Shown here: positions 23,155 through 32,015 of the stretch, piece by piece | Numbering within the stretch: the first letter of the stretch is position 1 | Layout: the number at the start of each line of letters is the position of its first letter | Source: Myxococcales bacterium | Lineage (GTDB): Bacteria > Myxococcota_A > Polyangia > Nannocystales > Nannocystaceae | Length of the DNA: 64,000 nucleotides | Assembly: GCA_020633335.1 (NCBI GenBank) | Contig: JACKDU010000008.1 | Coordinates: forward strand, 310,001 to 374,000 | Reading direction: 5' to 3' | Made by a program: the position numbers and the translations under genes | Notes under the pieces: model-generated | Told to the model about the DNA's origin: nothing | Database searches by the model: none | What the model saw: the letters and a program-made list of their open reading frames with translations, nothing else

Positions 23155-24642
23155 CTAGCCCTCGCCAGCGAGCGCCGCCCGGGCCGCCCGCACGCCGTCG
23201 GCGTAGGCCGGGTCGATCTTCGCGAAGTGCGCGAGCTGGCGCTCGACGATCGCCGCCGGCACCCCGACCATCGACGCGGCGATGTTGGCGAAGAGGCGGC
23301 CGCGCTGGCCCTCGTCGAAGAGGCGGAAGAGCGCCCGCGGCTGGCTGTAGTCGTCGTTGCCGAGCCGGTGATCGTGGCGATCGGCGGCGCCCTCGATCGG
23401 CAGCGGCGGCTCGGCGTAGCGCGGATCCTGCTTCGGCCCGCCGAAGGAGTTGGGCTCGTAGTAGGCGTCCGGGTTCCCCCCATCATTCCGGAAGAAGCGC
23501 ATCGCCCCGTCCTTGTGATAGTGATGCACGGGGCAGCGCGGCGCGTTGACCGGCAGCGCCTCGTAGTGGGTGCCGAGGCGGTAGCGGTGGGCGTCGGCGT
23601 AGGCGAAGATCCGCGCCTGGAGCACCTTGTCGGGCGAGAACGAGATCCCCGGGACGATGTTCGAGGGCGAGAAGGCGGCCTGCTCGATCTCCGCGAAGTA
23701 GTTGTCGGGGTTGCGATTCAGCTCGAGGACGCCGACGTCGATGAGCGGGTAGTCGGCGTGCGGCCACACCTTGGTGAGGTCGAAGGGATCGAAGGGCGCG
23801 CGGGCGGCCTCGGCCTCGCTCATCACCTGGATCTTGAGGGCCCAGCGCGGGTGCTCGCCGCGCTCGATCGCCCCGAAGAGGTCCTCCTGGTAGCTCTCGC
23901 GGCTCCGGCCGATCACCCCCTCGGACTCGGCGTTGGTCAGGTGGCGGTGGCCCTGCTGGCCCTTCCAGTGGAACTTCACCCACCAGCGCTCGCCCTCGGC
24001 GCTGATCAGCGAGTAGGTGTGGGAGCCGTAGCCGTTCATGAAGCGCGGGCTGGTCGGCAGGCCGCGGTCCGAGAAGAGGATCGTGATCTGGTGGAGGCTC
24101 TCCGGCGAGAGCGACCAGAAGTCCCACATCGCCGTCGGCGAGCGGAGGTTGGTCCGCGGGTGGCGCTTCTGGGTGTGGATGAAGTCGGGGAACTTGAGCG
24201 GGTCGCGGATGAAGAAGACCGGGGTGTTGTTGCCGACGAGGTCCCAGTTGCCCTCCTCGGTGTAGAGCTTGACCGCGAAGCCGCGGACGTCGCGCTCGGC
24301 GTCGGCCGCCCCGAGCTCGCCGGCGACCGTCGAGAAGCGGACCAGCGCCGGCGTCACCTTGCCGACCTCGGCGAAGAGCCTCGCGCGGGTGTAGCGGGTG
24401 ACGTCGTGGGTGACGGTGAAGGTCCCGAAGGCGCCCCACCCCTTGGCGTGGACCACCCGCTCGGGGATCCGCTCGCGGTTCTGGTGGGCGAGCTTCTCGA
24501 TGAGCTGGTAGTCCTGGAGGAGCGCCGGGCCCCGCGGCCCCGCGCTCAGGGTGTTCTGGTTGTCGGCGATCGGGTTGCCGCCGCTGGTGGTCATGGTGGG
24601 CGGGGTCGGGGTCGGGGTCGGGGTCGTGGTCTTGGTGGTCAT
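23155..24642 (-). CDS. katA: Haem catalase, small-subunit (clade 3) type
   Basis: 495 residues. It converts hydrogen peroxide to water and oxygen. The catalytic His lies in RVVHAKGWGAFGTF, the Asn in LVGNNTPVFFIRDPLKFPDF and the proximal haem Tyr in RIFAYADAHRYRLG. NADPH-binding family residues around FHWKGQQGHRHL are also present. The length is that of small-subunit catalases. The N-terminus has a short TPTPTPTP run coded by tandem GGGGTC units. The ATG at 24642 is chosen because GGAG lies nine bases upstream. It is likely under OxyR control. Confidence 0.95.
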   Translation of the reverse strand: MTTKTTTPTPTPTPPTMTTSGGNPIADNQNTLSAGPRGPALLQDYQLIEKLAHQNRERIPERVVHAKGWGAFGTFTVTHDVTRYTRARLFAEVGKVTPALVRFSTVAGELGAADAERDVRGFAVKLYTEEGNWDLVGNNTPVFFIRDPLKFPDFIHTQKRHPRTNLRSPTAMWDFWSLSPESLHQITILFSDRGLPTSPRFMNGYGSHTYSLISAEGERWWVKFHWKGQQGHRHLTNAESEGVIGRSRESYQEDLFGAIERGEHPRWALKIQVMSEAEAARAPFDPFDLTKVWPHADYPLIDVGVLELNRNPDNYFAEIEQAAFSPSNIVPGISFSPDKVLQARIFAYADAHRYRLGTHYEALPVNAPRCPVHHYHKDGAMRFFRNDGGNPDAYYEPNSFGGPKQDPRYAEPPLPIEGAADRHDHRLGNDDYSQPRALFRLFDEGQRGRLFANIAASMVGVPAAIVERQLAHFAKIDPAYADGVRAARAALAGEG

Positions 24643-24708
24643 CGTCGCGTGCTCCGTGGCGGTGGGTTGGTGTTGGTGGAGACAACGATGCGCGCGGCCA
24701 ATCAATAA

Positions 24709-24751
24709 TGAAAATCTATTGTTTTCATCACTTCGATAATAAATCGTTATC
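24709..24751. promoter_or_regulatory. AT-rich dyads upstream of catalase, candidate OxyR site and promoter
   Basis: In a window that is otherwise almost all G/C, this stretch is AT-rich and has two inverted repeats: TGAAAA-N7-TTTTCA (24709-24727) and GATAA-N7-TTATC (24735-24751), with centres 25 bases apart on the same helix side roughly. The arrangement of paired dyads fits tetrameric LysR/OxyR binding. It starts 67 bases upstream of the catalase ATG. Confidence 0.5.
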
Positions 24752-24764
24752 AAAACAGCAAGGA

Positions 24765-24790
24765 GCGAGGGCGGGTCGCCCCGCCCTCGC
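24765..24790 (-). terminator. Strong GC hairpin after IgGFc-binding gene
   Basis: An 11-bp perfect stem (24765-24775 with 24780-24790) and a 4-base loop lies 23 bases after the stop at 24813. On the minus strand TTTTG follows about 10 bases later. It separates the surface-protein gene from the catalase promoter. Confidence 0.6.
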
Positions 24791-24812
24791 CTCCCTCATG
24801 CGCTCCGCCGCC

Positions 24813-26840
24813 CTACTGCGGGTTGATCGGCTTGAGCGCGAGGCCGCCGGGGTAGGCGTAGCTCGCCGCCGACGACTGGCCGCTGACGATGATCCCGAAG
24901 GGCGCGTCGCCGGTCGCCTCGTTGGTCCCCGGCTTGCACATCGCCTCGCCCGGGTTCATGTCGATCGTCGCCCACTCGAAGTTCGAGGCGCCGATCTTGG
25001 TCCAGCGGTTCTCCGGGACCACGCCGAGGCAGGCGACGTCGATCTTCGCGCCGCTCGGCCGGACCAGCTTGGCGAAGTCGTTGTTGTAGGAGGAGTCGAC
25101 CAGGAAGACGTAGTCCGACTGGAACTGCTCGCTCGGGACCATCAACACCATGTAGGGGTCGCCGGGGCAGCCGCCGACGCCGGTCGCCGAGCAGCCGAGC
25201 ATGTAGCCGGCGACCAGGATCGGATCGTCGGCGGCGATCGTGAAGTCGAGCTGCTCCTGGAACTCGACCATCTGCCCCTTGTTCATCATGATGCTCGCGC
25301 CGAGCATCGTCGGCGGGTCGAAGTCGACCTTGGTGTTGTCCTCGGCGGCGATGATCCGCCAGAGCATCGGCTCGTTCCCCCGCTTCGGGTTGCGCGAGGC
25401 GACGTAGTCCTTGCCCCAGGTCTCGAGGGGGAAGATCTGCTCCTCGACGTGATCGCAGGCGGTCGTCGAGGTGTTCGGGATGTTGGCGCAGGAGTGGCCG
25501 CCGAAGACCGCGACCGGCGCGGTCGAGGCGACGATCGAGCCCGAGAGGTCGGGGCCGTTGGGGCCGACCTGGAGCTGGATGTAGTCGTAGCGGTCGAGCA
25601 TCACGTCGGTCGGCGCCCCCTTGGTCATCGCCGGCAGGCCGTTCATCCCGGCGGAGGTGTTCTCGTTGGGCGAGACCGTCACCTTGGTCGCGTCCTCGGT
25701 GGCGACGATCACCAGCGACGAGCCGGCCCCGTAGCCGCGGCTCCAGGCGAGGTGGATGTAGTCGCTGCCGAGGGTGTGGGTCGGCAGGAGGAGCGAGGCG
25801 TCGGTGGTGTAGCCCGAGGCGCCGCCGATCGGGTTGAACTGGGTGGCGACGATCGGCAGGTCCGACTTGATCCGGAAGGCCCGCCCCTTGGCGATCCCGG
25901 TCCCGAGGAAGCCGGCGTCGCCGGTGTAGTAGCCCTGCTTGCCCTGGTTGGAGCCGGAGAGGTTGATCACCTTGACCTGCCGCGGGTCGATCGACTCGGT
26001 GATGATCTTCTGCTCCTGGTTGTTCAGGTTGCGGTCGAAGATCTCGATGTTGACCGCGGCGTCGTAGCTCGGGTTGGAGAGCGCGACCGCGTAGACGTAG
26101 GTGTCGCGCGGCGGCAGGTTGGCCATGTCGACCGCCCAGAACTCGCAGCCGACGTTCGACTTGACCGCCTCGGCCTTGGCGCAGGCGCTCACGCACTCGC
26201 CGCCGTCGCAGACGCTCCCCGGGTCGCAGGCGATCGGGTCGCCGTAGCCGAGGCCCTGGCCGTCGCAGACGTGGTACTCGGTGTCGCTCACGCACTCCTT
26301 CGAGTCGGGGGCGCAGACGAGATCGACGCAGGCGTCGTCGACGCAGACCTGGCTCCCGCTGCAGGGCTGGGGCTCGAAGCCCGAGCAGTCGTCCTTGCAG
26401 GTGTCGATCTGATCGTTGCCGACGCAGCCGCCGAGCTCGCCCGGCTGGCAGGAGCAGGCGACACAGCTCTCGCTCAGCTCGTCGCAGTACTCGCCGTCGG
26501 CGCAGGGGGAGTCGATCCACATCCCGCCCTCGCAGACCTGATGGGCGCCCCGCTTGCACTGCTCGGCCCGATCGCTGCACTCACCGGCGGTCGCCGAGAC
26601 GCCGCTCGTCGAGGTCGCGCCGCCGGTGGTCTCGCCGACGGTCCCGCTCCCGCTGGCGCCGCTGGTGCTGGTGGTCGCCGTCGCCGTCGCCGTCGCCGTC
26701 GCGCCGCTGGTGCTGGTCCCGGCGCTCGCGCTCGCGGCCGTGGTCCCCGTCGCGGTGTCCGAGGTCGCGGTGTCGTCGCTGGTGCAGGCGGCGACGGTGA
26801 GGAGGAGGAGGGAGGCGGAGGGGACCAGGAGAGTGCGCAT
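24813..26840 (-). CDS. IgGFc-binding-domain surface lipoprotein
   Basis: 675 residues. The signal ends in LLLLTVAACTSDD, a clear lipobox, followed by a Thr/Ser/Ala/Gly linker with ATATAT repeats to about residue 85. A Cys-rich section follows (CSDRAEQCKRGAHQVCEGG, CQPGELGGCVGNDQIDTC). From about residue 195 comes the IgGFc-binding N-terminal domain: GCEFWAVDMANLPPRDTYVY, FRIKSDLPIVATQFNPIGG, PVAVFGGHSCANIPNTSTTA and DYVFLVDSSYNNDF. In eukaryotes this domain is in FCGBP; in myxobacteria it sits on secreted proteins, probably for adhesion. No protease motif is visible. Start chosen at ATG 26840 for the complete signal peptide. Confidence 0.85.
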   Translation of the reverse strand: MRTLLVPSASLLLLTVAACTSDDTATSDTATGTTAASASAGTSTSGATATATATATTSTSGASGSGTVGETTGGATSTSGVSATAGECSDRAEQCKRGAHQVCEGGMWIDSPCADGEYCDELSESCVACSCQPGELGGCVGNDQIDTCKDDCSGFEPQPCSGSQVCVDDACVDLVCAPDSKECVSDTEYHVCDGQGLGYGDPIACDPGSVCDGGECVSACAKAEAVKSNVGCEFWAVDMANLPPRDTYVYAVALSNPSYDAAVNIEIFDRNLNNQEQKIITESIDPRQVKVINLSGSNQGKQGYYTGDAGFLGTGIAKGRAFRIKSDLPIVATQFNPIGGASGYTTDASLLLPTHTLGSDYIHLAWSRGYGAGSSLVIVATEDATKVTVSPNENTSAGMNGLPAMTKGAPTDVMLDRYDYIQLQVGPNGPDLSGSIVASTAPVAVFGGHSCANIPNTSTTACDHVEEQIFPLETWGKDYVASRNPKRGNEPMLWRIIAAEDNTKVDFDPPTMLGASIMMNKGQMVEFQEQLDFTIAADDPILVAGYMLGCSATGVGGCPGDPYMVLMVPSEQFQSDYVFLVDSSYNNDFAKLVRPSGAKIDVACLGVVPENRWTKIGASNFEWATIDMNPGEAMCKPGTNEATGDAPFGIIVSGQSSAASYAYPGGLALKPINPQ

Positions 26841-26960
26841 GGCCCGGAGCCTGACGCCGACGCGCGCTCTCGAGCAAGCGCAGCCGGCCGCCGAGCGCGT
26901 GAGTTCGCGGGGCGACCGCGGCCCCCCAGCCCGCGCCAACGTCGTTCGGCCGCGACGCCG

Positions 26961-27767
26961 TCAGCAGCCGCGGAATTTCGGCGGGCGCCGCTCGAGGATC
27001 GCCAGGACCGCCTCCTTGTGATCCTCGGTGTTCTGGACCATCCCCTGAAAGGCCGCCGCCTGCTCGAGGGCGACCTGGAGGCCGTCCTCCCAGGCCCGGT
27101 ACGCCGCCCGCTTGGTCAGCTGGACCGCGAGGGGGGCGTTGTCGGCGATCGTCTGGGCGAGCTCGCGGGCGGCGCCCAGGAGCGCCTCGCCGTCGACGAC
27201 CCGGTTGACCAGGCCGATCGCCAGGGCCTCGTCGGCGTCGATGAGCCGCCCGGTGAGCATCAGCTCGAGCGCCCGCGGGAAGCCGATCGTCCGGGCGAGG
27301 AGGAAGGCCCCGCCGTCGCCAGGGACCAGGCCGACCTTGACGAAGGTCGAGCCGAGCTTGACCCCGCGGGCGGCGATCCGGAGATCGCACATGCACGCGA
27401 GGTCGAGGCCCGCGCCGATCGCCGGGCCGTTGATCGCGGCGATCACCGGCTTGTCGCAGAGGGCGAGGCGCCGCGGGACCCGCTGGATGTTGTCGATGTA
27501 GGCCCGCCGCAGCTGCGCCGGGCCGCCGGCGAACATCCCCGCCTGGTCGCGCATGCGCTTGAGATCGCCGCCGGCCGAGAACGCCGGTCCGGCGCCGGTG
27601 AGCACCAGGCAGCGGACCTCGGGGTCGGCCTCGGCGCGATCGAGGGCGGCGCAGAGGCCCTCGACCATCGCCTCGGAGTAGGCGTTGCGGGCGTCGGGGC
27701 GGTCGAGGGTGATCGTGGCGATCGCTCCCGCGACCTCGTAGCGGAGATCGACCAGCGCGGCTTCCAT
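26961..27767 (-). CDS. Enoyl-CoA hydratase/isomerase family protein
   Basis: 268 residues, crotonase fold. The oxyanion-hole motifs are SAGGDLKRMRD (residues about 65-75) and INGPAIGAGLDLACMCDLRI. FVKVGLVPGDGGAFLLARTI covers the second acidic position, which is Asp-Gly-Gly here. Members hydrate or isomerise enoyl-CoA in fatty-acid or amino-acid breakdown; the exact substrate is not clear. A TATCTC hexamer 6 bases upstream of the ATG suggests a leaderless transcript. The gene is single and diverges from the 27851 gene. Confidence 0.85.
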   Translation of the reverse strand: MEAALVDLRYEVAGAIATITLDRPDARNAYSEAMVEGLCAALDRAEADPEVRCLVLTGAGPAFSAGGDLKRMRDQAGMFAGGPAQLRRAYIDNIQRVPRRLALCDKPVIAAINGPAIGAGLDLACMCDLRIAARGVKLGSTFVKVGLVPGDGGAFLLARTIGFPRALELMLTGRLIDADEALAIGLVNRVVDGEALLGAARELAQTIADNAPLAVQLTKRAAYRAWEDGLQVALEQAAAFQGMVQNTEDHKEAVLAILERRPPKFRGC

Positions 27768-27773
27768 GGCCGC

Positions 27774-27779
27774 GAGATA
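27774..27779 (-). promoter_or_regulatory. Candidate -10 hexamer TATCTC, leaderless promoter
   Basis: On the minus strand it ends 6 bases before the ATG at 27767, with no ribosome site between. Confidence 0.45.
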
Positions 27780-27850
27780 CCGCAAAAAGAGCCGGCTGCG
27801 AAGCGCGGAGGCGCTCCGGGGGCGCGGACCTCCCGTGATACCCCTCCCCC

Positions 27851-28225
27851 ATGCCACTCTCGAAGATCCTCCTCACCGACGCTGACCTCGCCCCGGGCGA
27901 GGAGAAGCGGATCCTCCCCAACCTCGCGGTCTCCGGCTACGACCGGATCCACATCCACATCGGCGCCAAGGCCCGCGGGATCCGCGGCCTCAAGGCGCGG
28001 GTCCTCTTCGCCAGCCCGATCCCGAGCGGCGCGCTCCTCAGCGACAGCACGATCTGGTACGGCGAGAGCACCACCAAGCACGACTTTGAGCACACCGAGA
28101 CGACCGGTGACACCGGCTTCATCATGAGCGTCCCGGTGGTCGCGCCGATCCTCTACGACGTGATCCTGTCGAACACCAGCGCCCAGAAGATCGTCGACAT
28201 CTACGTCTCGATCTTGGCAAAGTAG
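27851..28225 (+). CDS. Unrecognised 124-residue protein, probably beta-rich
   Basis: The product, MPLSKILLTDADLAPGEEKR onward, has alternating strands (YDRIHIHIGAKARGIRGLKA, RVLFASPIPSGALLSDS, FIMSVPVVAPILYDVILSNT, KIVDIYVSILAK). It has no signal peptide, no membrane segment and no Cys. It looks like a compact beta-sandwich. A short-chain dehydrogenase gene follows after 7 bases, so they are probably one operon. I do not recognise a family. Composition and codon use are normal for the window, and the ending VDIYVSILAK suggests a complete fold. Confidence 0.7.
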   Translation: MPLSKILLTDADLAPGEEKRILPNLAVSGYDRIHIHIGAKARGIRGLKARVLFASPIPSGALLSDSTIWYGESTTKHDFEHTETTGDTGFIMSVPVVAPILYDVILSNTSAQKIVDIYVSILAK

Positions 28226-28232
28226 CCGCCGC

Positions 28233-29231
28233 ATGACCGTCGTCGTCACCGGCGCTAGCGGCCACGTCGGGGCCAACCTCGTCCGTTCACTCCTCGACCA
28301 GGGCCGCCAGGTCCGGGCGGTGCTCCGCGGCGCGCCGATCGGCCTCGAGGGCCTCGACATCGAGCACGTCCAGGGCGACGTCCGCGACCGGGCCTCCCTC
28401 GAGCGCGCGTTCGCGGGGGCGGAGGTGGTCTTCCACCTGGCGGCGGTGATCTCGATCATGGGCGACAAGGGCGGCGCGGTCCGGGCGGTCAACGTCGAGG
28501 GGGTCCGCAACGCGGCCGAGGCCGCCCTCGCGGCCGGCGTCCGCCGGCTGGTCCACGTCTCGTCGATCCACTCCTTCGACCTCGAGGACCGGCGGGCGCC
28601 GCTCGACGAGAGCCGGCCGCGGGCGACCGAGCCCCACGAGCCGGCCTACAACCTCTCGAAGTACGCCGGCGAGCAGGAGCTGCGCCGGGTGATCGAGCGC
28701 GGGCTCGACGCGACGATCGTCAACCCGACCGGGATCATCGGCCCCCACGACTACCGCCCCTCGCGGACCGGCCGCCTCCTCCTCAGCCTCTACCGCCGGC
28801 GGCTCCCCGCGCTGATCCCCGGCGGCTTCGACTTCGTCGACGTCCGCGACGTCGTCGCCGGCATCCTCGCCGCCGAGGAGAGGGGCGGGATCGGCGAGAA
28901 CTACATCCTCGGCGGCCGCTACACCACCGCCAAGGAGATCGGTCAGATCGCCCACGCGATCACCGGCCGCCGGCCGCCGCGCCTGACCTCGCCGATGTGG
29001 CTCGCGCGGGCGACCGCCCCCTTCAGCGAGCTCGCCGGCAAGGCGATGCGGCGCGAGCCGCTCTACACCCGGGAGTCGCTCCTCGCCCTCCGGGCCAACC
29101 CGGACATCCGCCACGATCGCGCGGCCGAGGTCCTCGGCTACCGCCCGCGGCCGATCGAGGAGACGATCCGCGACTCCTACGCCTGCTTCGCCCGCCGCGG
29201 GGTGGTGCCGGCGGACGCGGTCAAGGGCTGA
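28233..29231 (+). CDS. Extended SDR, NAD-dependent epimerase/dihydroflavonol reductase-like
   Basis: 332 residues. The Rossmann motif VVVTGASGHVGANLVRSLLD opens the protein. DVRD, FHLAAVISIMGDKG, LVHVSSIHSF and the catalytic YNLSKYAGE (YxxxK) follow, then NPTGIIGPHDYRPS, all typical of extended SDRs near dihydroflavonol-4-reductase and HpnA-like proteins. Members reduce or epimerise sugar-, sterol- or ketone-type substrates with NAD(P); the substrate is not evident. It lies 7 bases after the unknown 27851 gene and ends before an intergenic copy of the dispersed palindrome. Confidence 0.87.
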   Translation: MTVVVTGASGHVGANLVRSLLDQGRQVRAVLRGAPIGLEGLDIEHVQGDVRDRASLERAFAGAEVVFHLAAVISIMGDKGGAVRAVNVEGVRNAAEAALAAGVRRLVHVSSIHSFDLEDRRAPLDESRPRATEPHEPAYNLSKYAGEQELRRVIERGLDATIVNPTGIIGPHDYRPSRTGRLLLSLYRRRLPALIPGGFDFVDVRDVVAGILAAEERGGIGENYILGGRYTTAKEIGQIAHAITGRRPPRLTSPMWLARATAPFSELAGKAMRREPLYTRESLLALRANPDIRHDRAAEVLGYRPRPIEETIRDSYACFARRGVVPADAVKG

Positions 29232-29261
29232 CGCGGGGCGTCGTCCGTCGCCGAGCTTGGA

Positions 29262-29275
29262 TGTCTCAAGGGACA
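29262..29275. repeat. Dispersed palindrome, intergenic copy
   Basis: TGTCT-CAAG-GGACA, extended on both sides to GATGTC/GACATC arms, 31 bases after the SDR stop; possible terminator. The remaining 195 bases up to 29470 hold GC-rich sequence with tandem CCCGG units and no gene that I can support. Confidence 0.5.
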
Positions 29276-29469
29276 TCTCAGCGCGAGCGAGGGCGACGCG
29301 CGCCGCGGCGCCCGGCCCGGCCCGGCCCGGCGATGGCTGCCGGGGTCCCCACGCTCGGTCCGCCCGCCGCCTTGGAAAACCCAGCGCTCGCGCGGTCTCT
29401 GAGGGTGAGCCGAGGTGCCGCCTGCGCGCGTCCGCGCGCGCCCGGCCCCCGCCGCTCGGAGACGACCCC

Positions 29470-31200
29470 ATGCAGCGCCGCCCCCTCCCCCACCACGCCC
29501 TCTCCCTCGCCCTCTGCGCCCTCGCGCTCGCCGCCTGCGGGCCCCGGGAGATCGGCGACCCCTGCAAGCCCGACAAGGGCTGCCCCGACGACCTGATCTG
29601 CACGCCGGCGGGTGACGAGAACTTCTGCTTCGCCCCGCCCGGCGGCGCTTGTGATCCCAGCGCCGGCGATGACTTCTGCATCGGCGACGCGATCTGTGAC
29701 GCGGGCGGCGTCTGCTCGATCCCGGTCGGCGGCGCCTGCGACCCGCTCGGTGAGAACTACTGCGCGGACGAGTACGTCTGCGCCGACACCTTCGACGGCG
29801 AGGGCAACGGCACCTGCGGGATCGCCGAGGGCGGCGCCTGCGACCCCGGCGACTCGCTCTGCGCCGGCAACATGACCTGCGCCGACATCACCGACGGCTC
29901 GAACGCCTGCTACCCGCCGGTGCTGGTCAAGGGCAACGTCTTCGACGCCCAGACCGCCGCCGGGATCCCCGACGCCCACGTGCTCGCGCTCGACGAGCAG
30001 GCGACCGCGGTCACCGACGTCTCGATCACCGACATGCTCGGCGACTACGTCCTCGAGCTCCCGGTGGTCCGCGGGACCGACGGGACCCCGAGCCCCGACC
30101 TCCGCTTCACCCTGCGGGCGAGCGCCGCCGACTACCAGACCTTCCCGGGCGGCCTCCGCACGGCGCTGCCGATCGCCTCGAGCGACGCGGTCAAGCTCGA
30201 GGACGGCTGGAACATCCAGACCGCGATCACCGACATCGCCCTGATCATGCTCCCGCCCGCGGAGCGCGGCCTCGCCAGCGTCTCCGGCCACGTCGTCGCC
30301 GGCGATCGCTCGGGCGGCGTGCTGGTGGTCGCCGAGGGCGCGGGCGCCGGGCGCTCCGCGATCAGCGATCTCAGCGGCGCCTACACCGTCTTCAACGTCC
30401 CGGCTGGCGACGTCGAGATCAAGGGCTACGCCGCCGACGTCCAGCTGAGCCCGGCGAACGTCTCGGTCGGCCCGGACCCGCTCGAGGGCGTCGACCTCAC
30501 GCTCTCCGAGGCCGCGCTCGGGACGATCAGCGGCAGCGTCAACATCGTCAACGCCCCGGGCGGCTCCCTCACCAGCGTCGTCCTCGTCGTCGAGTCGACC
30601 TTCAGCGACACCTTCGTCCGCGGCGAGGTCCCGCGGGGCCTGCGGACGCCGCTGAGCGGCCCGCCGGACGTCTCCGGCGCCTTCTCGATCAGCGGGGTGC
30701 CGGAGGGGCGCTACGTCGTCCTCGCCGCCTTCGAGAACGACCTCCTGGTCCGCGACCCCGACCCCAACATCGCCGGCACCCAGATCGTCACGGTCGAGAT
30801 GCCGACCCCGGGGATCGACGTCGCCCTCAGCGACTCGTTCAAGATCACCGAGGCCCTGGGCGTCGTCGGGCCCGGGGCCGACGACGCCGAGCAGGTGAGC
30901 AGCCCGCCGACCCTCCGCTGGCTCGACGACTCGAGCGAGGATTTCTACACGGTGGTCGTCTACAACGCCTACGGCGACCTGGTCTGGTGCCTCTCCGAGC
31001 AGCTCCCGAATTGCGACGGGCCCAACATCCCCGGCGTCAGCGGCCAGGCCGAGGTCACGGTCCCCTACGGCGGGCCGCTCGAGCTCGGCATGTACTACCA
31101 GTTCCGGGCGACCTCCTGGCGCTCCCCCGGCGGCAAGCCGGGGCCGATCTCGACGACCGAGGACCTCCGGGGGGTCTTCTTCGTCGGCGGCGGCGCCTGA
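29470..31200 (+). CDS. Surface lipoprotein with Cys-rich repeats and carboxypeptidase-regulatory-like domains
   Basis: 576 residues. The signal ALCALALAACGP gives a lipobox. Residues 20-155 hold short Cys-rich repeats of the type GGACDPSAGDDFCIGDAICD and GGACDPLGENYCADEYVC. The rest has several beta-sandwich units with the regulatory-like pattern: VKGNVFDAQTAAGIPDAHVL, SVSGHVVAGDRSGGVLVVAE with DLSGAYTVFNVPAGDVEIKG, and ISGSVNIVNAPGGSLTSVVL with GAFSISGVPEGRYVVLAAFE. Such units are structural or carbohydrate-binding parts of surface proteins. No catalytic site is seen. Confidence 0.8.
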   Translation: MQRRPLPHHALSLALCALALAACGPREIGDPCKPDKGCPDDLICTPAGDENFCFAPPGGACDPSAGDDFCIGDAICDAGGVCSIPVGGACDPLGENYCADEYVCADTFDGEGNGTCGIAEGGACDPGDSLCAGNMTCADITDGSNACYPPVLVKGNVFDAQTAAGIPDAHVLALDEQATAVTDVSITDMLGDYVLELPVVRGTDGTPSPDLRFTLRASAADYQTFPGGLRTALPIASSDAVKLEDGWNIQTAITDIALIMLPPAERGLASVSGHVVAGDRSGGVLVVAEGAGAGRSAISDLSGAYTVFNVPAGDVEIKGYAADVQLSPANVSVGPDPLEGVDLTLSEAALGTISGSVNIVNAPGGSLTSVVLVVESTFSDTFVRGEVPRGLRTPLSGPPDVSGAFSISGVPEGRYVVLAAFENDLLVRDPDPNIAGTQIVTVEMPTPGIDVALSDSFKITEALGVVGPGADDAEQVSSPPTLRWLDDSSEDFYTVVVYNAYGDLVWCLSEQLPNCDGPNIPGVSGQAEVTVPYGGPLELGMYYQFRATSWRSPGGKPGPISTTEDLRGVFFVGGGA

Positions 31201-31282
31201 TCGCGCGAGCCCGCCTGCGCGCCCCCGCGCCGCGGCCGGGGGCGCGAGCGACACGGAGGCGCCGCGACGCCGCCCGCCGGGC

Positions 31283-31288
31283 TATCCT
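31283..31288 (+). promoter_or_regulatory. Candidate -10 hexamer TATCCT, leaderless promoter
   Basis: Ends 6 bases before the GTG at 31295. Confidence 0.45.
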
Positions 31289-31294
31289 TCGGCG

Positions 31295-31912
31295 GTGCTC
31301 CGCAAGCTCCTGATCGCCCTCGCCGTCCTCGTGGTCCTCGCCGCCGGCGTCGCCTACTACCTCTGGCACCAGGCGACAGCGCTCCCCGAGTGGTACGACC
31401 CGAACGCGCCCGGGACCGCGGTCGCCAGCGCCGAAGGGGGCGCCCCGGCCAGCGCCCCGCAGGTCGACACCGAGTGGGTCCAGAGCGCCGACGGCCAGGG
31501 CCAGGAGATGAAGAACTTTCACCTCCGCACGAGCAAGATCAAGCCGGGGATCCGCAAGGCGATCAAGGCGTCGCGGGCGACCTACAAGGACGGCCACGTC
31601 GAGGCCGGGATGGTCGCCAACCTCGGCGACGTCTCCCCGGACGAGCTCTCGAAGGGCGACCAGAATTTCCTCAACAAGGCCTCCGAGGCGTTCCCCAGCC
31701 TCAAGGAGCGCGACGTGTACATCGGCGTCGAGGGCGAGACCGTGGTCAAGGACGGGGTCGTCCAGCTCGGCCCCAACAGCAAGGTGAAGATCGGCAACCT
31801 CTCGTACTCGCTCCCCGACGCCGCCCGCCGCCTCGGGATGGACGAGTCGAAGCTGCGGGCCGAGCTCAACGCCGAGCTCGCGCGGATGGGCGTCCGCGAG
31901 CCCGGCAAGTAG
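31295..31912 (+). CDS. Membrane-anchored protein of unknown function
   Basis: 205 residues. One N-terminal membrane helix (LLIALAVLVVLAAGVAYYLW, residues 5-24) precedes a periplasmic part of about 180 residues. It is charged and mostly helical, with KIKPGIRKAIKASRATYKDG, DELSKGDQNFLNKASEAFPS and a small strand pair YIGVEGETVVKDGVVQLGPN. The end (AARRLGMDESKLRAELNAEL) resembles a helical DNA- or protein-binding hairpin but no known domain is recognised. The GTG start is supported by the TATCCT box 6 bases upstream. The kinase gene follows 103 bases later. Confidence 0.7.
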   Translation: MLRKLLIALAVLVVLAAGVAYYLWHQATALPEWYDPNAPGTAVASAEGGAPASAPQVDTEWVQSADGQGQEMKNFHLRTSKIKPGIRKAIKASRATYKDGHVEAGMVANLGDVSPDELSKGDQNFLNKASEAFPSLKERDVYIGVEGETVVKDGVVQLGPNSKVKIGNLSYSLPDAARRLGMDESKLRAELNAELARMGVREPGK

Positions 31913-31997
31913 GCCGGCCGCCGCGCCGCGGGGTGAGCGGCGGCGAGCCAGATCGCGCCGCGGCCGGGTTTTTCGGCAGAGCGCCCGCGATCGCCGG

Positions 31998-32003
31998 TAG
32001 ACT
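31998..32003 (+). promoter_or_regulatory. Candidate -10 hexamer TAGACT for the kinase pair
   Basis: Ends 12 bases before the ATG at 32016, with GGGAG between, so the transcript would have a very short leader. Confidence 0.4.
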
Positions 32004-32015
32004 CCCCGCCGGGAG

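Noticed and set aside
24595..24630. Tandem GGGGTC repeats that could be taken for a regulatory repeat
   Set aside because: They are in frame within the catalase gene and encode its Thr-Pro stretch.
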